Below, in pieces: positions 1-8,766 of a stretch of DNA of 64,000 nucleotides. Position numbers and translations under genes: made by a program. Below the pieces are notes generated by a model. That model searched no databases. It saw nothing but the letters and a program-made list of their open reading frames with translations, and was not told the DNA's origin. Numbering within the stretch: the first letter of the stretch is position 1; each line of letters starts with the position of its first letter. Origin of the DNA: Rhodanobacteraceae bacterium (GTDB lineage Bacteria > Pseudomonadota > Gammaproteobacteria > Xanthomonadales > SZUA-5); NCBI GenBank assembly GCA_024234055.1, contig JACKOW010000014.1, forward strand, positions 1-64,000, written 5' to 3'.

Positions 1-17
1 CGCAGCATCGGGTCGAC

Positions 18-39
18 ACAGGTGGCTCGCAATGACGCA
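18..39 (-). repeat. Truncated copy of a GCGAGCCACCTGTTTCGG-type dispersed repeat
   Basis: The sequence acaggtggctcgcaatgacg matches, on the minus strand, the end of the longer repeat copies seen near 54.1, 54.3, 55.6 and 55.9 kb. Only about 22 bp are present here; the remainder is either outside the window or was never there. Confidence 0.6.
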
Positions 40-78
40 TACACAGGTTACTGACGGGAATCCCGATCTACCGGACTC

Positions 79-126
79 TCAACCAACAACCAACAACCAA
101 CAACCAACAACCAACAACCAACAACC
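79..126. repeat. Heptamer tandem array (AACCAAC)n
   Basis: About seven consecutive 7-bp units of AACCAAC lie just past the 3' end of the small minus-strand gene. The unit length of 7 bp and the position at a gene end match the other short-unit arrays in this window (CAGCAAC, GGGACTC, TTGCCAG), although the unit sequence differs. No inverted partner array is visible inside the window. Confidence 0.85.
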
Positions 127-139
127 GGCGCTTCCCCAG

Positions 140-388
140 TCAGGGCCGAAGTTTGAAAGGCGGGCTCTCGTTCAATCGGCCGTCGGTCTCGATCACCGCA
201 AAGTGCTTGCGGTCACCGTCGAGAACGATCGGTACGGCTTCCTGAAACATGGGCTTGCGGACGTATTTCAGTTCCCAGCCAAAATGCTCCAGGCTGCGCA
301 GGGTTTCGATCTGGGAGGGGTTGAGCAGGCGCTCGAGCACCCGGCTGGGTGGCGGCTGCTGCCCTTGTCGGCGTTCGCGTTGCGGCAC
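140..388 (-). CDS. Small conserved hypothetical protein, 82 aa
   Basis: The frame reads from a GTG at 388 preceded by GGGAGG on the minus strand. The first 20 residues are polar and Gln/Pro-rich. After them comes a compact block containing ETLRSLEHFGWELKYVRKP and VIETDGRLNE that looks like a folded domain. I recall similar short proteins in gammaproteobacteria but cannot name a function. It lies 84 bp downstream of the DUF349 gene on the same strand and could be the last gene of that operon. There are no membrane segments and no cysteines. The overlapping plus-strand frames have no comparable features. Confidence 0.65.
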   Translation of the reverse strand: MPQRERRQGQQPPPSRVLERLLNPSQIETLRSLEHFGWELKYVRKPMFQEAVPIVLDGDRKHFAVIETDGRLNESPPFKLRP

Positions 389-472
389 ACAACCTCCCGG
401 CGACGGCCAATTCGGACGTTGCCGACATGGTCCGGCAGGACAGGTCCAATTTCAAGAGATCGTGAAATCGAG

Positions 473-3145
473 CTATCCGCCCAAGGCCTCCAGCGCGCGC
501 TGCCGGCGTGCAGCCAGGCGCTCACGGTCCTCGAGGCTGATCGGTCCGGTCGACCACCAGCGCATGTCCAGGGCGGCGCGTTCGGTCTTGGGGTCGGTCG
601 ACTGACCGCTGCTCATGCGCGCAGACAGTTTCTCCACCTGCAAATTCATGCGTGCGGCCTGTTGCTCGGCTGGCGAATCCACGCCTGCCAGAAACTCGTA
701 CTCCAGCAGCAACTTCTCGGCCTCGGCCAACTGCGCTGAGGTCAGTTGCCGGCGGCCGTCATCGCTGGCCTGCGTCAGTCGAGTCAGTCGCGTGCCCAGG
801 CTGCTGACCAAAGTGCTGTCCAAGCCAGCCAGCGCGCTCTGGACCTCGGTCAGCCCTGCAGTCACGTCCGCGCCCTGCAACCAGTCTGCCTCGATTCCGT
901 CGAGCGTCTGCGCCAGCGTCACGGCCTGTTGCTCGCGGGCGCCGAGTTCGGCAGCGCGTCGTTCCGCGGCGCTCTTCTGCGCCCGGGCCACAGCGGCATC
1001 GAAGCTGCGCTCGAGTTCTCTCGGACGTTTGGGGTCGGCGCGCCAGGCCGACTCGATACGCTCGATCTGGGCCTCGACATGGGTGGCATCGAGTTCACCC
1101 TCGACCACGGTCTTGAGTTCGTCGATCAAGGCCTGCGCCGAGGCGCGCTCGGCATCGCGCTCGGCATCGACCGCCTTCAGCTCTTCATTGCGCTGGTTGA
1201 ACAGTGGATCGACCAGTTCGCGGAATTCCTGCCACAAGGCCTGATCGGTCTTGTGTGAGCCTTTGCCCAGCGTCTGCCAGCGTTTTTGCGCGGATTTGGC
1301 CAGATCCAGTGCCGCGTCGAGTTCGGCATGAGCCAGCTGCCGCCGCAGCTGATTGATGAGTTTCTGCTTCTCCTCGGCGACGGCGTTGAAGCGGGCGTCA
1401 ATGGCGGCCGAGCAGGCCTCCATCAGTTGCTTCAGCTGTTTTCCGATTTCGCCGCGCTGACGCGGATCCACTTCGTCGGCGCGGCGCAAACGATCGCCAG
1501 CTTCACGTTTCAGCGTGACCAGTTGACTGACTTCGGTGCTCTCTGCAGCCAATTCAGCGCGCGCGCGCTCGATGAACGCGCCGAAATCCTCGCTGCGCTT
1601 GCCACGCACTTCCTTGCGTTTCTCGAAATAGCCGCGTGCCGGTTCCAGCGCCTTGTGACAGAGGAAACGGAAGCGCTTGGCCAGACCGGATTCGGTCACC
1701 GGTGCGCCGGGATCGGCTTCGCTGTCATCAATGCGCTTCCAGGCCTGCTTCAGCTCGGCAACGCGGTTGGCCAATGCGTCGGGATGCATGCCACTGCCGA
1801 TCAGGGCCTCTATGTCCTCGCACAGGCGCAGCCGCACCTTGTTGTCGGACCAGCGCTGCCAGCGCGACAGTTTTTCGATGCCCGGTTCCAGCTCCGACAG
1901 TTGTCGATTGAAGGCACGGGCGGCGCTGGCGGGGAGGGCATCGATGGCGCTGCGAGCCTCGGCGCGGGCGGCGCGGGCGGCGCTGAGCTGGCCATCTTCC
2001 ACGGCCTTTGCGGCCTTCTCGATGGCCGTCAGGGCCAGTTTCCTGGCCTCATCCAGTGCGGCATCCTGAGCCTTGATGCGCTCGCGCAATGTTGCCATCC
2101 GCGACCGGAACGTCGTTTCCAGTGTTTCCGCGTCGACGATACCCGAGCTGTCTTGCCAGGCGTTGTGCCAGCGGCGTTCAAGCGCATCCAGATCGGCTGC
2201 AGGTACGGAGTCGTCCAGAGCTTCGGCGCGGGCGCACAGATCCGCGAGGCGTGTGTCCGGGGCGGCAGCGACGGCTTCGGCCATGACAGGCAGTGATTCC
2301 GTTGCGGGCTCCGGCGATGCCGTGGCAGCCTCGTCGGCAGCCTCCGCTGCCGGTGTTTCCTCACCGATGTGGGAAATGGCGTGGAGCGCCGCCTTCAATG
2401 TTTGCACCGCGCCTTCGAATCGGCGATCAAAGCGCTCGTCGATCTTCGTGCGCAGAGCCGGCCAGTCGCCTTCGGCCTTGGCCACCATCTCGGCGGTGGC
2501 GGCATCGGGATGACGCAGCTGTTGCTCCAGGCTCAGGCACAGGGCTTCGGCCTTGGCAATCAAGGCCTGGACTTCTCCGGCGGCGTACTTGTCGGCATCC
2601 AGGCGTTCACGAATGGCCCGATAGAGGCGCTTGTCGCGGGTGCGCGCATGCGCGGCCAGACGCTCCAGGGTTTGCGTCGCCGTGACCCGCGTCAGCAGGG
2701 CCAGTCGCAGCTCGGCATCACTGTCTTCGAGCACGCGATCGGCAATGAAGCCCAGGCGGGTGCAGCGCTCCAGCGCGGCCGCTCGCAACTCGGCTTCCGG
2801 GGCGCGCTTGGCCACCTGTTCCAACAATGCCTGTTCCTCGACCAGTCCCAAGGCGCGGCGGCGCTCGGCAATCGGCGCGCTACCGGCCAGCAGATCGACC
2901 AGACGTGCCCTAGCGCGCTCGCGCAGGCCGGCATCGGCGTCATTGCTCATGCGATCGGCGACCAGCGTCAGATCATCGACTCGCTCCAGCGCGGCGCGGC
3001 GGACCGATGCATCCGGGTCATTGCGCAGGATCTGCGGCAGCTCGGGCAGCAGCGCCGGTTCACGCGAATGAGCGACCGCCTCGGCGCGCTTGGCCGCGTT
3101 GCGCGATTGCCACGCGGGTTTGGACAGAAAGGAGAAAAGGCTCAT
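473..3145 (-). CDS. DUF349 domain-containing protein, 890 aa
   Basis: A long, almost entirely helical, Arg/Ala/Glu-rich cytoplasmic protein. The first 200 residues look like HEAT-type repeats (NDPDASVRRAALERV, DSDAELRLALLTRV). The rest consists of repeated coiled helices with the Trp/Lys pattern of DUF349 units, such as LSRWQRWSDNKVRLRLCED, AWKRIDDSEAD and SAQKRWQTLG. The family has no established enzymatic role. I chose the ATG at 3145 (MSLFSFLSKPAW) because it overlaps the TraB-like stop codon as TGATG and has GGAG-like purines close by on the message. The frame is open 40 residues further upstream, but that part has no family character. It is probably co-transcribed with the TraB-like gene. 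Confidence 0.85.
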   Translation of the reverse strand: MSLFSFLSKPAWQSRNAAKRAEAVAHSREPALLPELPQILRNDPDASVRRAALERVDDLTLVADRMSNDADAGLRERARARLVDLLAGSAPIAERRRALGLVEEQALLEQVAKRAPEAELRAAALERCTRLGFIADRVLEDSDAELRLALLTRVTATQTLERLAAHARTRDKRLYRAIRERLDADKYAAGEVQALIAKAEALCLSLEQQLRHPDAATAEMVAKAEGDWPALRTKIDERFDRRFEGAVQTLKAALHAISHIGEETPAAEAADEAATASPEPATESLPVMAEAVAAAPDTRLADLCARAEALDDSVPAADLDALERRWHNAWQDSSGIVDAETLETTFRSRMATLRERIKAQDAALDEARKLALTAIEKAAKAVEDGQLSAARAARAEARSAIDALPASAARAFNRQLSELEPGIEKLSRWQRWSDNKVRLRLCEDIEALIGSGMHPDALANRVAELKQAWKRIDDSEADPGAPVTESGLAKRFRFLCHKALEPARGYFEKRKEVRGKRSEDFGAFIERARAELAAESTEVSQLVTLKREAGDRLRRADEVDPRQRGEIGKQLKQLMEACSAAIDARFNAVAEEKQKLINQLRRQLAHAELDAALDLAKSAQKRWQTLGKGSHKTDQALWQEFRELVDPLFNQRNEELKAVDAERDAERASAQALIDELKTVVEGELDATHVEAQIERIESAWRADPKRPRELERSFDAAVARAQKSAAERRAAELGAREQQAVTLAQTLDGIEADWLQGADVTAGLTEVQSALAGLDSTLVSSLGTRLTRLTQASDDGRRQLTSAQLAEAEKLLLEYEFLAGVDSPAEQQAARMNLQVEKLSARMSSGQSTDPKTERAALDMRWWSTGPISLEDRERLAARRQRALEALGG

Positions 3146-4374
3146 CAGCTCAACCTGCGGAATAATTCGATACCGGTGAGATAGACACCAATACCGGTGA
3201 AGGCATTGGTCAGAAAAAAGACCAGCAGGGTGCGGGCGACACGGTTCTTCCACCAGCCACGCCACTGTTTCAGGTCATCGCGCAGCGCTTCAAAGTCGGC
3301 GACGCGCGGCTTGCGTATCCAGACCTCGGCACCGGCACTGAACATGCCCGAAGCCAGGGCAGGGTGCAGCACGGTCAGCGGTGCCGACAGGAAGGCGGCC
3401 AGCAGGCTCAAGGGGTGCCCGCCCGCCACCAATGCGCCCAAGGCGGCGAAACCGCCGGTGGCGAACACGTAGTAGGACACCAGATCACGGCCGACATCGG
3501 CGCCCTTGCTGAAGGCCCAGATAAAGCCACCGATCAGAATGGCGATGACCAGGTAGCCGATCAGCTTCGGCCAGATGCTCGGCGCCGGCAGCGCCCTAAG
3601 CGTGTCCAGCGATTCGGTGTCGCCGGCATCCTTGCCTTCCAGCGCGCGGGCCAGACCTGCCAGATGGCCGGCACCAACCACCGCCAGAACTTTCTGCCCC
3701 GGCTTGCTGACTTCGCGCAGGCGTGCGGCCATGTAGCGGTCGCGCTCCACGATCAGCGCATGGTGCAACGGCTTGCTCTGGCGCGCGAACTCATCGAAGG
3801 TGTTGGTGAGGATGTCACCTTCCTTGAGTTTCTCGATATCGGCCTCGGTGATCTCGTCGCTGCTGATGGCGCTGGCCACCAGACCGCCAACGATGCTCAT
3901 CTTGTCGAAGAAGCCGACCGCGGCATAGGCGCGCTTCAAGGTGACACCGACATCGCGGTCGATCAGTTCGACCGGCGTGCCGTGTTCTGCGGCGCTCAGG
4001 CAGGCTGCCTTTAGCTCCGCGCCGGGTTCCACGCCGAACTGTTCGGCCAGCCGCCGTTGGTAGGCGCCCAGCGCCAGATTGGCGGCCAACATGCCGGCCT
4101 TGCCGTCCTTGACGATCTTGAACAGATCGACACTGCGCCAGTCGTCCGGTTTCAGCAGCGAGTGATGACGATGCTCGTCCAGTTCGACGGTGACCAGGTC
4201 GAAGTCACGGCTGCCGATCAGATGGCGCACGGCGTCGACGCTGGCCTTGGAGACATGCGCCGTGCCGAGCAGGGTGTAATCGATATCACCCACGCGCACT
4301 TCGATCAGCGGCTGGCCGTCGAAGGCACTGTAATCGGTGGGGGTATCGGCGGCAGCGTTGGAATCTGGAGTCAA
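3145..4374 (-). CDS. TraB/PrgY-family membrane protein, 409 aa
   Basis: The N-terminal half carries the TraB signature: LLGTAHVSKASVDAV near residue 36, VTVELDEHRH near 60, and a later GAGHLAGL block. These conserved His/Glu residues suggest a metal-dependent, protease-like fold. The last roughly 150 residues hold about three to four hydrophobic segments, including IGYLVIAILIGGFIWAF, so the protein sits in the inner membrane with the TraB domain most likely cytoplasmic. The family includes PrgY, which lowers peptide-pheromone production in Enterococcus; its role in gammaproteobacteria is not settled. Its stop codon overlaps the DUF349 start by one base, which indicates translational coupling. 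Confidence 0.85.
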   Translation of the reverse strand: MTPDSNAAADTPTDYSAFDGQPLIEVRVGDIDYTLLGTAHVSKASVDAVRHLIGSRDFDLVTVELDEHRHHSLLKPDDWRSVDLFKIVKDGKAGMLAANLALGAYQRRLAEQFGVEPGAELKAACLSAAEHGTPVELIDRDVGVTLKRAYAAVGFFDKMSIVGGLVASAISSDEITEADIEKLKEGDILTNTFDEFARQSKPLHHALIVERDRYMAARLREVSKPGQKVLAVVGAGHLAGLARALEGKDAGDTESLDTLRALPAPSIWPKLIGYLVIAILIGGFIWAFSKGADVGRDLVSYYVFATGGFAALGALVAGGHPLSLLAAFLSAPLTVLHPALASGMFSAGAEVWIRKPRVADFEALRDDLKQWRGWWKNRVARTLLVFFLTNAFTGIGVYLTGIELFRRLS

Positions 4375-4511
4375 GGTGGAGTCATTCCCGCGCGGCTGCG
4401 CTGATGGTCGGTTCTGGGGTGGCGGAGCATGTCACGTTGCCCTCGGAACGGGCAATGTGAACCGGTCGCCGATCGCTACAAGCAGGCTTCGTTCCGACTG
4501 GCATGCGTGAA

Positions 4512-5402
4512 TCAGGGCGTACGGAAGCGCCGGGTCAGATCGCCGTAGGCGTCAATGCGTCGGTCGCGCAGGAAGGGCCAGATCCGACGCACGTCCTCGC
4601 TGCGCTTGAGGTCTACATCGGCCAGCAGAACTTCATCCTGATCGTTGCTGGCGGTGGCCAGAAACTCGCCCTGCGGCCCGGCCACGAAGCTGTGTCCCCA
4701 GAACTGGATACCGGCACCCAGGCCGGTGGGGTCGGCCTCGAAACCGGTGCGGTTGCAGCTCAGCACCGGCAGGCCGTTGGCCACGGCATGGCCACGCTGG
4801 CTGATGATCCAGGCCTGCTGCTGACGCTGCTGCTCGGTCTGATCGTCGCGCGGATCCCAGCCGATGGCCGTGGGATAAAGCAGCATCTCGGCCCCCGCCA
4901 GCGCCATCAGGCGTGCGGCTTCCGGATACCACTGGTCCCAGCAGACCAGCACACCCAATCGACCGACGGCCGTGTCCACCGGCTCAAAGCCGAGGTCGCC
5001 CGGCGTGAAATAGAACTTCTCCATGAAGCCCGGATCGTCCGGAATGTGCATCTTGCGGTAGCGCCCCGCGATGCGGCCATCGGCGTCGAAGACCACGGCG
5101 GTGTTGTGATACAGCCCGGCGGCGCGACGTTCGAACAGCGACGCAACCAGCACCAGCCCAAGCTTTGCCGCCAGCGCAGAGAGGCGCTCGCTGCTGGGCC
5201 CGGGAATGGTTTCGGCGCGATCGAACTCGTTCACATCCTGGTGCTGGCAGAAATAGGCACCGTTGTGCAGTTCCTGCAGCAGCACCAGACGCGCGCCAGC
5301 GGCGGCGGCTTCGGCTACCCGCTGTTCGATCCGCTTGAGATTGGCTTCAACGCTGCCCTGGTCACGATCCTGCACCAGGGCTACCTTCAACGGTGAACTC
5401 AA
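4512..5402 (-). CDS. aguB: N-carbamoylputrescine amidase (AguB), 296 aa
   Basis: A nitrilase-superfamily amidase. It hydrolyses N-carbamoylputrescine to putrescine, CO2 and ammonia, the last step of putrescine synthesis from agmatine. The Glu-Lys-Cys triad is visible in LLQELHNGAYF, RYRKMHIPDD and VCWDQWYPE; the flanking motifs are those of AguB rather than of generic nitrilases. I favour a TTG start at 5402 (MSSPLKVALVQ): GGAAGGAG ends six bases upstream and the TTG overlaps the aguA stop codon. The frame stays open to an ATG at 5438, but that would place the ribosome-binding site inside the protein. It acts directly after AguA. Confidence 0.93.
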   Translation of the reverse strand: MSSPLKVALVQDRDQGSVEANLKRIEQRVAEAAAAGARLVLLQELHNGAYFCQHQDVNEFDRAETIPGPSSERLSALAAKLGLVLVASLFERRAAGLYHNTAVVFDADGRIAGRYRKMHIPDDPGFMEKFYFTPGDLGFEPVDTAVGRLGVLVCWDQWYPEAARLMALAGAEMLLYPTAIGWDPRDDQTEQQRQQQAWIISQRGHAVANGLPVLSCNRTGFEADPTGLGAGIQFWGHSFVAGPQGEFLATASNDQDEVLLADVDLKRSEDVRRIWPFLRDRRIDAYGDLTRRFRTP

Positions 5403-6436
5403 ACCACAACTCCTTCCGGCAACTGCATGCTGATGCAATGCAGGCTGCCGTTCTGTTCGATCAGAGGGCGACAGGGCACGATGATGACATCGTGATCGGG
5501 CATGGCCGCCTGCAACACTTCGGCGGCGTCGAGATCCGTGTCCACATCATAGCCCGGCATCAGTACCGCGCCGTTGATGATCAGGAAGTTGGCATAGGAG
5601 GCTGCCAGCCGGCGACCATCGTCGGCATGGATGGGGGGTGCAAAAGGCAAGGGGAACAGCTCGAAGGGACGTCCGCTGCGCGCGTTCATTGCCTCCAGCT
5701 CGCCGGCCATGCCCTGCAAGGCCCGGTAGTGCTCATCGGAAGGCGATTCGCAGCCCTGATAGACGATGCGCTCTGGCGACACGAAGCGCGCCAGCGTATC
5801 GATGTGGGCATCGGTGTCGTCGCCCGCCAGTTCGCCATGTTCGAGCCACAGGAAGCGGTCCAGTGCCAGCGTCTGACCGAGGATCTTCTCGACTTCGCTG
5901 CGCGACTTGCCCGGATGCCGGCGCACCATGCAGGTCCAGGTCGACAACAGCGTGCCCTTGCCATCGGTTTCGACGGCACCGCCCTCGAGGGCGAAGTCCA
6001 CACGCTGACGCGGAATATGGGCAAACTGCGGCAGTGCCGACAGGCCAGCGGGAATGGCATCGTCGAGGCTGGCCTCGAACTTGTCGCCCCAGCCGGTGAA
6101 CACGAAATCGAGCCAGCGCGGCTTGCGGCCATCAAGCAGGGTGATCGGCCCGCTGTCACGCAGCCAGGTGTCGTTGTAGGGCAGTTCGATCCAGTGCAAC
6201 TGGCCCTCGAGATGGTTCACGCCCTTGCCCAGCACCGATTCGGCGCGGGCGCGGATCGCAGCATTGGCCACGATCAGATAAACATCCTCGAAGCCGAGGA
6301 TGCTGTGGATCAACTCGCGATAGCTGCCTTCGACCGCCGCCAGATTGGCGGCCCAGTCAGTGTCCTGGTGCGGCCACGCCAGCAGAATTCCGGCCTGTGC
6401 TTCCCACTCGGCCGGCCAGCGGGGCGCCGCCGTCAT
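5399..6436 (-). CDS. aguA: Agmatine deiminase (AguA), 345 aa
   Basis: A guanidino-group-modifying enzyme of the peptidyl-arginine-deiminase fold that converts agmatine to N-carbamoylputrescine and ammonia. Visible landmarks are WPHQDTDW near residue 21, WLRDSGPI at 91, EGGAVETDGKG at 151, and the catalytic cysteine in GSLHCISMQLPEG (about C334). The length is normal for the family (about 340-370). It overlaps the upstream small secreted-protein gene by four bases (ATGA) and runs into aguB, so the three form one transcription unit. Together with aguB it gives a complete agmatine-to-putrescine route. Confidence 0.95.
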   Translation of the reverse strand: MTAAPRWPAEWEAQAGILLAWPHQDTDWAANLAAVEGSYRELIHSILGFEDVYLIVANAAIRARAESVLGKGVNHLEGQLHWIELPYNDTWLRDSGPITLLDGRKPRWLDFVFTGWGDKFEASLDDAIPAGLSALPQFAHIPRQRVDFALEGGAVETDGKGTLLSTWTCMVRRHPGKSRSEVEKILGQTLALDRFLWLEHGELAGDDTDAHIDTLARFVSPERIVYQGCESPSDEHYRALQGMAGELEAMNARSGRPFELFPLPFAPPIHADDGRRLAASYANFLIINGAVLMPGYDVDTDLDAAEVLQAAMPDHDVIIVPCRPLIEQNGSLHCISMQLPEGVVV

Positions 6437-6768
6437 TCCCTGGGTTGCCGCGCCGCCACCGGCATCGGACCTTTTTCTTCAGGACTGGACTTGTTGACCA
6501 CGGCATTGATCACATGGTTGTACTCGAAATACACCGTGAATGCCGGATACATCCAGCGCGTGATCGGCGGCTGGCCGACCGCCGGTTTCTTGTCCGTCGG
6601 TGCGCCATACTGGGATTCGACCTGTTCCATGGTCGAGCCCTTGTGTGGCAGGGCCGAAGACTTGGCGCGCTCGACACGCTGCACCAGCAGGGTATTGGCA
6701 GATGCCGCGGTGGATGCCAGCGCCAAGACCAGCGCTAGCGGGATCAGACAGATCCGAAACTTGGACAC
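6433..6768 (-). CDS. Small secreted protein with SmpA/OmlA-like motif, 111 aa
   Basis: A clear signal peptide (MSKFRICLIPLALVLALAST, likely cleaved after ASA) precedes a mature part of about 88 residues. The stretch GSTMEQVESQYGAPTDKKP resembles the G-x-[ST]-x-x-x-V-x-x-x-[YF]-G-x-P motif of the SmpA/OmlA (BamE-type) fold, followed by an aromatic strand (WMYPAFTVYFEYN). There is no lipobox cysteine, so it is probably soluble in the periplasm. GGAGG lies just upstream of the ATG. It is the first gene of the aguA-aguB unit, overlapping aguA by four bases; no role in polyamine metabolism is known to me. Confidence 0.8.
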   Translation of the reverse strand: MSKFRICLIPLALVLALASTAASANTLLVQRVERAKSSALPHKGSTMEQVESQYGAPTDKKPAVGQPPITRWMYPAFTVYFEYNHVINAVVNKSSPEEKGPMPVAARQPRE

Positions 6769-6945
6769 GGGACACCTCCTTCAGGCGATTCCTGGTTCGC
6801 CGCCTAGATTAGCGCTTAGGTGAAGGCGGCAGAAGGGGCGCGGCAACAAAATGTGACCCCGGCAGGCTGAATTCTGGCCTTCGGGTCGTTTTGGCCGGCG
6901 GGTGACAAGGCTGCGCCTGTCGGAGCGCTTGTTTGCGCATCAAAC

Positions 6946-7043
6946 TGGGGGCAGGGGCAGGGGGCAGGGGGCAGGGGGCAGGGGACCCACGCCGCGGCAC
7001 GGTCAGATCATGCATCGAGGTTGGACCCCTGCCCCCTGCCCCT
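6946..7043. repeat. Hairpin element with (GGGGGCA)n arms, copy 1
   Basis: A G-rich array of 7-bp units (about 6946-6983), a core containing GACCCACGCCGCGGCACGG and TCAGATCATGC, then the complementary C-rich array (about 7025-7043). The core recurs near 62605-62640 with only a few substitutions and the same array type on both sides, so this is a dispersed element and not random low complexity. Confidence 0.8.
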
Positions 7044-7089
7044 TCTCTTGTAGCCCGCAAATCAATGATCTACCGGTAGTTTGGTGAGC

Positions 7090-7150
7090 GCGGCCGAAGC
7101 CGCTCCCACAGAAGCCATCGCGCATGAATGCGCTCCCACAGGAGCGGTGG
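7090..7150. repeat. REP-like inverted repeats, family 1 (TGTGGGAGCGG type)
   Basis: Two GCTCCCACAG ends with short stems (GGCCGAAGCCGCTCCCACAG and ATGCGCTCCCACAGGAGCG) lie downstream of rpmJ. The same head and stem sequence recurs near 14.6, 23.9, 24.3, 31.1-31.2, 37.4 and 38.95-39.02 kb. Confidence 0.75.
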
Positions 7151-7171
7151 GCTCCAGTCCCGACCCCAGAA

Positions 7172-7200
7172 ACACAAAGGCCGCCCCGAAGGCGGCCTCT
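7172..7200 (-). terminator. Rho-independent terminator of rpmJ
   Basis: On the minus strand a perfect 7-bp stem GGCCGCC/GGCGGCC with a 5-base loop is followed by a T-rich run (TTTGTGTTTCT), starting about 25 bases after the rpmJ stop. Confidence 0.85.
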
Positions 7201-7221
7201 GCACACAAGCGGCAACTCGAC

Positions 7222-7347
7222 TCAGCGCTGGCGCGCCTTGAAACGCGGGTTGCTCTTGCAGATCACGAATACCTTGCCACGGCGGCGAACCACCTTGCAG
7301 TCACGATGACGCGACTTGGCTGATTTGAGCGAAGAAAGAACCTTCAT
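7222..7347 (-). CDS. rpmJ: 50S ribosomal protein L36 (YkgO/type B form), 41 aa
   Basis: Too short for ordinary ORF cut-offs but unmistakable: MKVLSSLKSAKSRHRDC, then KVVRRRGKVFVICKSNPRFK and ending RQR. L36 is the smallest large-subunit protein and binds 23S rRNA. The MKVLxSLKxAKxRHxDC start is that of the YkgO-like paralogue. The zinc-binding cysteine/histidine set of the classic form is incomplete here (two cysteines remain), which is the zinc-independent state. It stands alone with its own terminator, outside the ribosomal operons. Confidence 0.95.
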   Translation of the reverse strand: MKVLSSLKSAKSRHRDCKVVRRRGKVFVICKSNPRFKARQR

Positions 7348-7492
7348 GGCGCACCGTCCCTGATGACTTTACACGTTAGCCCGCAATTGTAGACGCAAGT
7401 TGCTGATCATCGCAAGCCGAAGGCACTCGGTTGGGATCGGCAGGACATCCACGCCGATCGGCCTTCGCTGGCGGCATTGTATGCTTCCGGCC

Positions 7493-8584
7493 ATGAACGC
7501 ATTCCTCTTTGTTGTCGGTCTGATGGCCTTGATCCTGGGTGCCACCTTGCTGGTTCGTGGCGCCTCCAGGCTGGCCTTGTCGCTGGGCATCTCGCCGCTG
7601 GTGGTGGGCTTGACCATTGTGGCCTTCGGCACCGGCGCCCCCGAGGTGGCGGTCTCGGTGGGTGCGGTACTCGAAGGCAGCACGGACCTGGCCGTCGGCA
7701 GTGTGGTCGGCAGCAGCATCTTCAACGTGCTGTTCATTCTCGGCCTGAGCGCGCTGATCATTCCGCTGGTGGTGGATCTGCAGCTGATCCGGCAGGAAGT
7801 GCCGATCATGATCGCGGCCTGCGTGCTCTTGCTGGTGCTGGGGCTGGACGGACAGATCTCGGTTCTGGATGGCGCGCTTCTGCTGACCCTGATGTGCGCA
7901 TACACGGTGTTTCTGGTGGTGCAATCACGCAGGCAGTCCCAGGCCGCGCCAGTGAACCCAGACGCCCAGATACACCCGGTCCGAGCTGGAGCCTGGGATT
8001 CGACCTTGCCGGCACAACTGGGCTTGATGGTGCTCGGGCTGGTGCTGCTGGTCTTCGGCTCGGAATGGCTGGTGACCGCAGCGGTAGCTTTTGCCAAGGC
8101 CATGGGGGTCAGTGATCTGGTCATCGGCCTGACGATCGTAGCCGCGGGCACGTCCATGCCCGAAGTGGCCACTTCGATAGCCGCGGCGCTCAAGGGCGAG
8201 CGCGACATCGCGGTCGGCAATGTGGTCGGCAGCAATACCTTCAACATTCTGGGCTGCCTGGGCATCACTGGTCTGGTGGCGGGGGAGGGTGGCCTCAGCA
8301 TTGCGCCATCGGTGCTGGCCTTCGATATCTGGGTCCTGATCGCGGTGGCCGTGGCTTGTCTGCCCGTCTTCATCAGCGGTAAGGAGATCGCTCGGTGGGA
8401 GGGCGCGGTATTCCTGGGCTACTACCTGGCTTATGTCAGCTACCTGATCCTCGCCGCCCAGGCCCATGACGCCCTGGGACCGTTCTCGGCGGTGATGATG
8501 AGCTTTGTGGTTCCACTGACCGTGGTAACGCTGATCGTGGTGATGTTGAAGCGGCAGCAGGCATCTGGTGGCGATTCCAACTGA
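7493..8584 (+). CDS. Calcium/sodium antiporter of the CaCA family (YrbG-like), 363 aa
   Basis: An inner-membrane exchanger of about ten hydrophobic segments arranged as two homologous halves. Each half carries the alpha-repeat signature: VAFGTGAPEVAVSVGA with VVGSSIFNVLFILG in the first, and VAAGTSMPEVATSIAA with VVGSNTFNILGCLG in the second. These Gly/Glu/Asn-rich repeats form the ion-binding site. I took the ATG at 7493 (MNAFLFVVGLMALILG) because the first membrane helix starts there. The 31 upstream residues of the open frame are charged and overlap the rpmJ promoter region. Substrate (Ca2+/Na+ or Ca2+/H+) cannot be decided from sequence. Confidence 0.9.
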   Translation: MNAFLFVVGLMALILGATLLVRGASRLALSLGISPLVVGLTIVAFGTGAPEVAVSVGAVLEGSTDLAVGSVVGSSIFNVLFILGLSALIIPLVVDLQLIRQEVPIMIAACVLLLVLGLDGQISVLDGALLLTLMCAYTVFLVVQSRRQSQAAPVNPDAQIHPVRAGAWDSTLPAQLGLMVLGLVLLVFGSEWLVTAAVAFAKAMGVSDLVIGLTIVAAGTSMPEVATSIAAALKGERDIAVGNVVGSNTFNILGCLGITGLVAGEGGLSIAPSVLAFDIWVLIAVAVACLPVFISGKEIARWEGAVFLGYYLAYVSYLILAAQAHDALGPFSAVMMSFVVPLTVVTLIVVMLKRQQASGGDSN

Positions 8585-8766
8585 CCTTCCGGCGCAGAGT
8601 CGATGGCTCTGCGCGGAACGAGCGATGCTCGCCAATCCTGTTGATCGAACCCAGTGCTCGCAGTCGACAATACGGGAACTCGTCTCGTGTACTATCCGCC
8701 GCGGCTTCTGCAGCCTCCGTAGTCTGCAACGGCAGCTTTGTCCACCCTGTCCATGGAGTATCGGTT

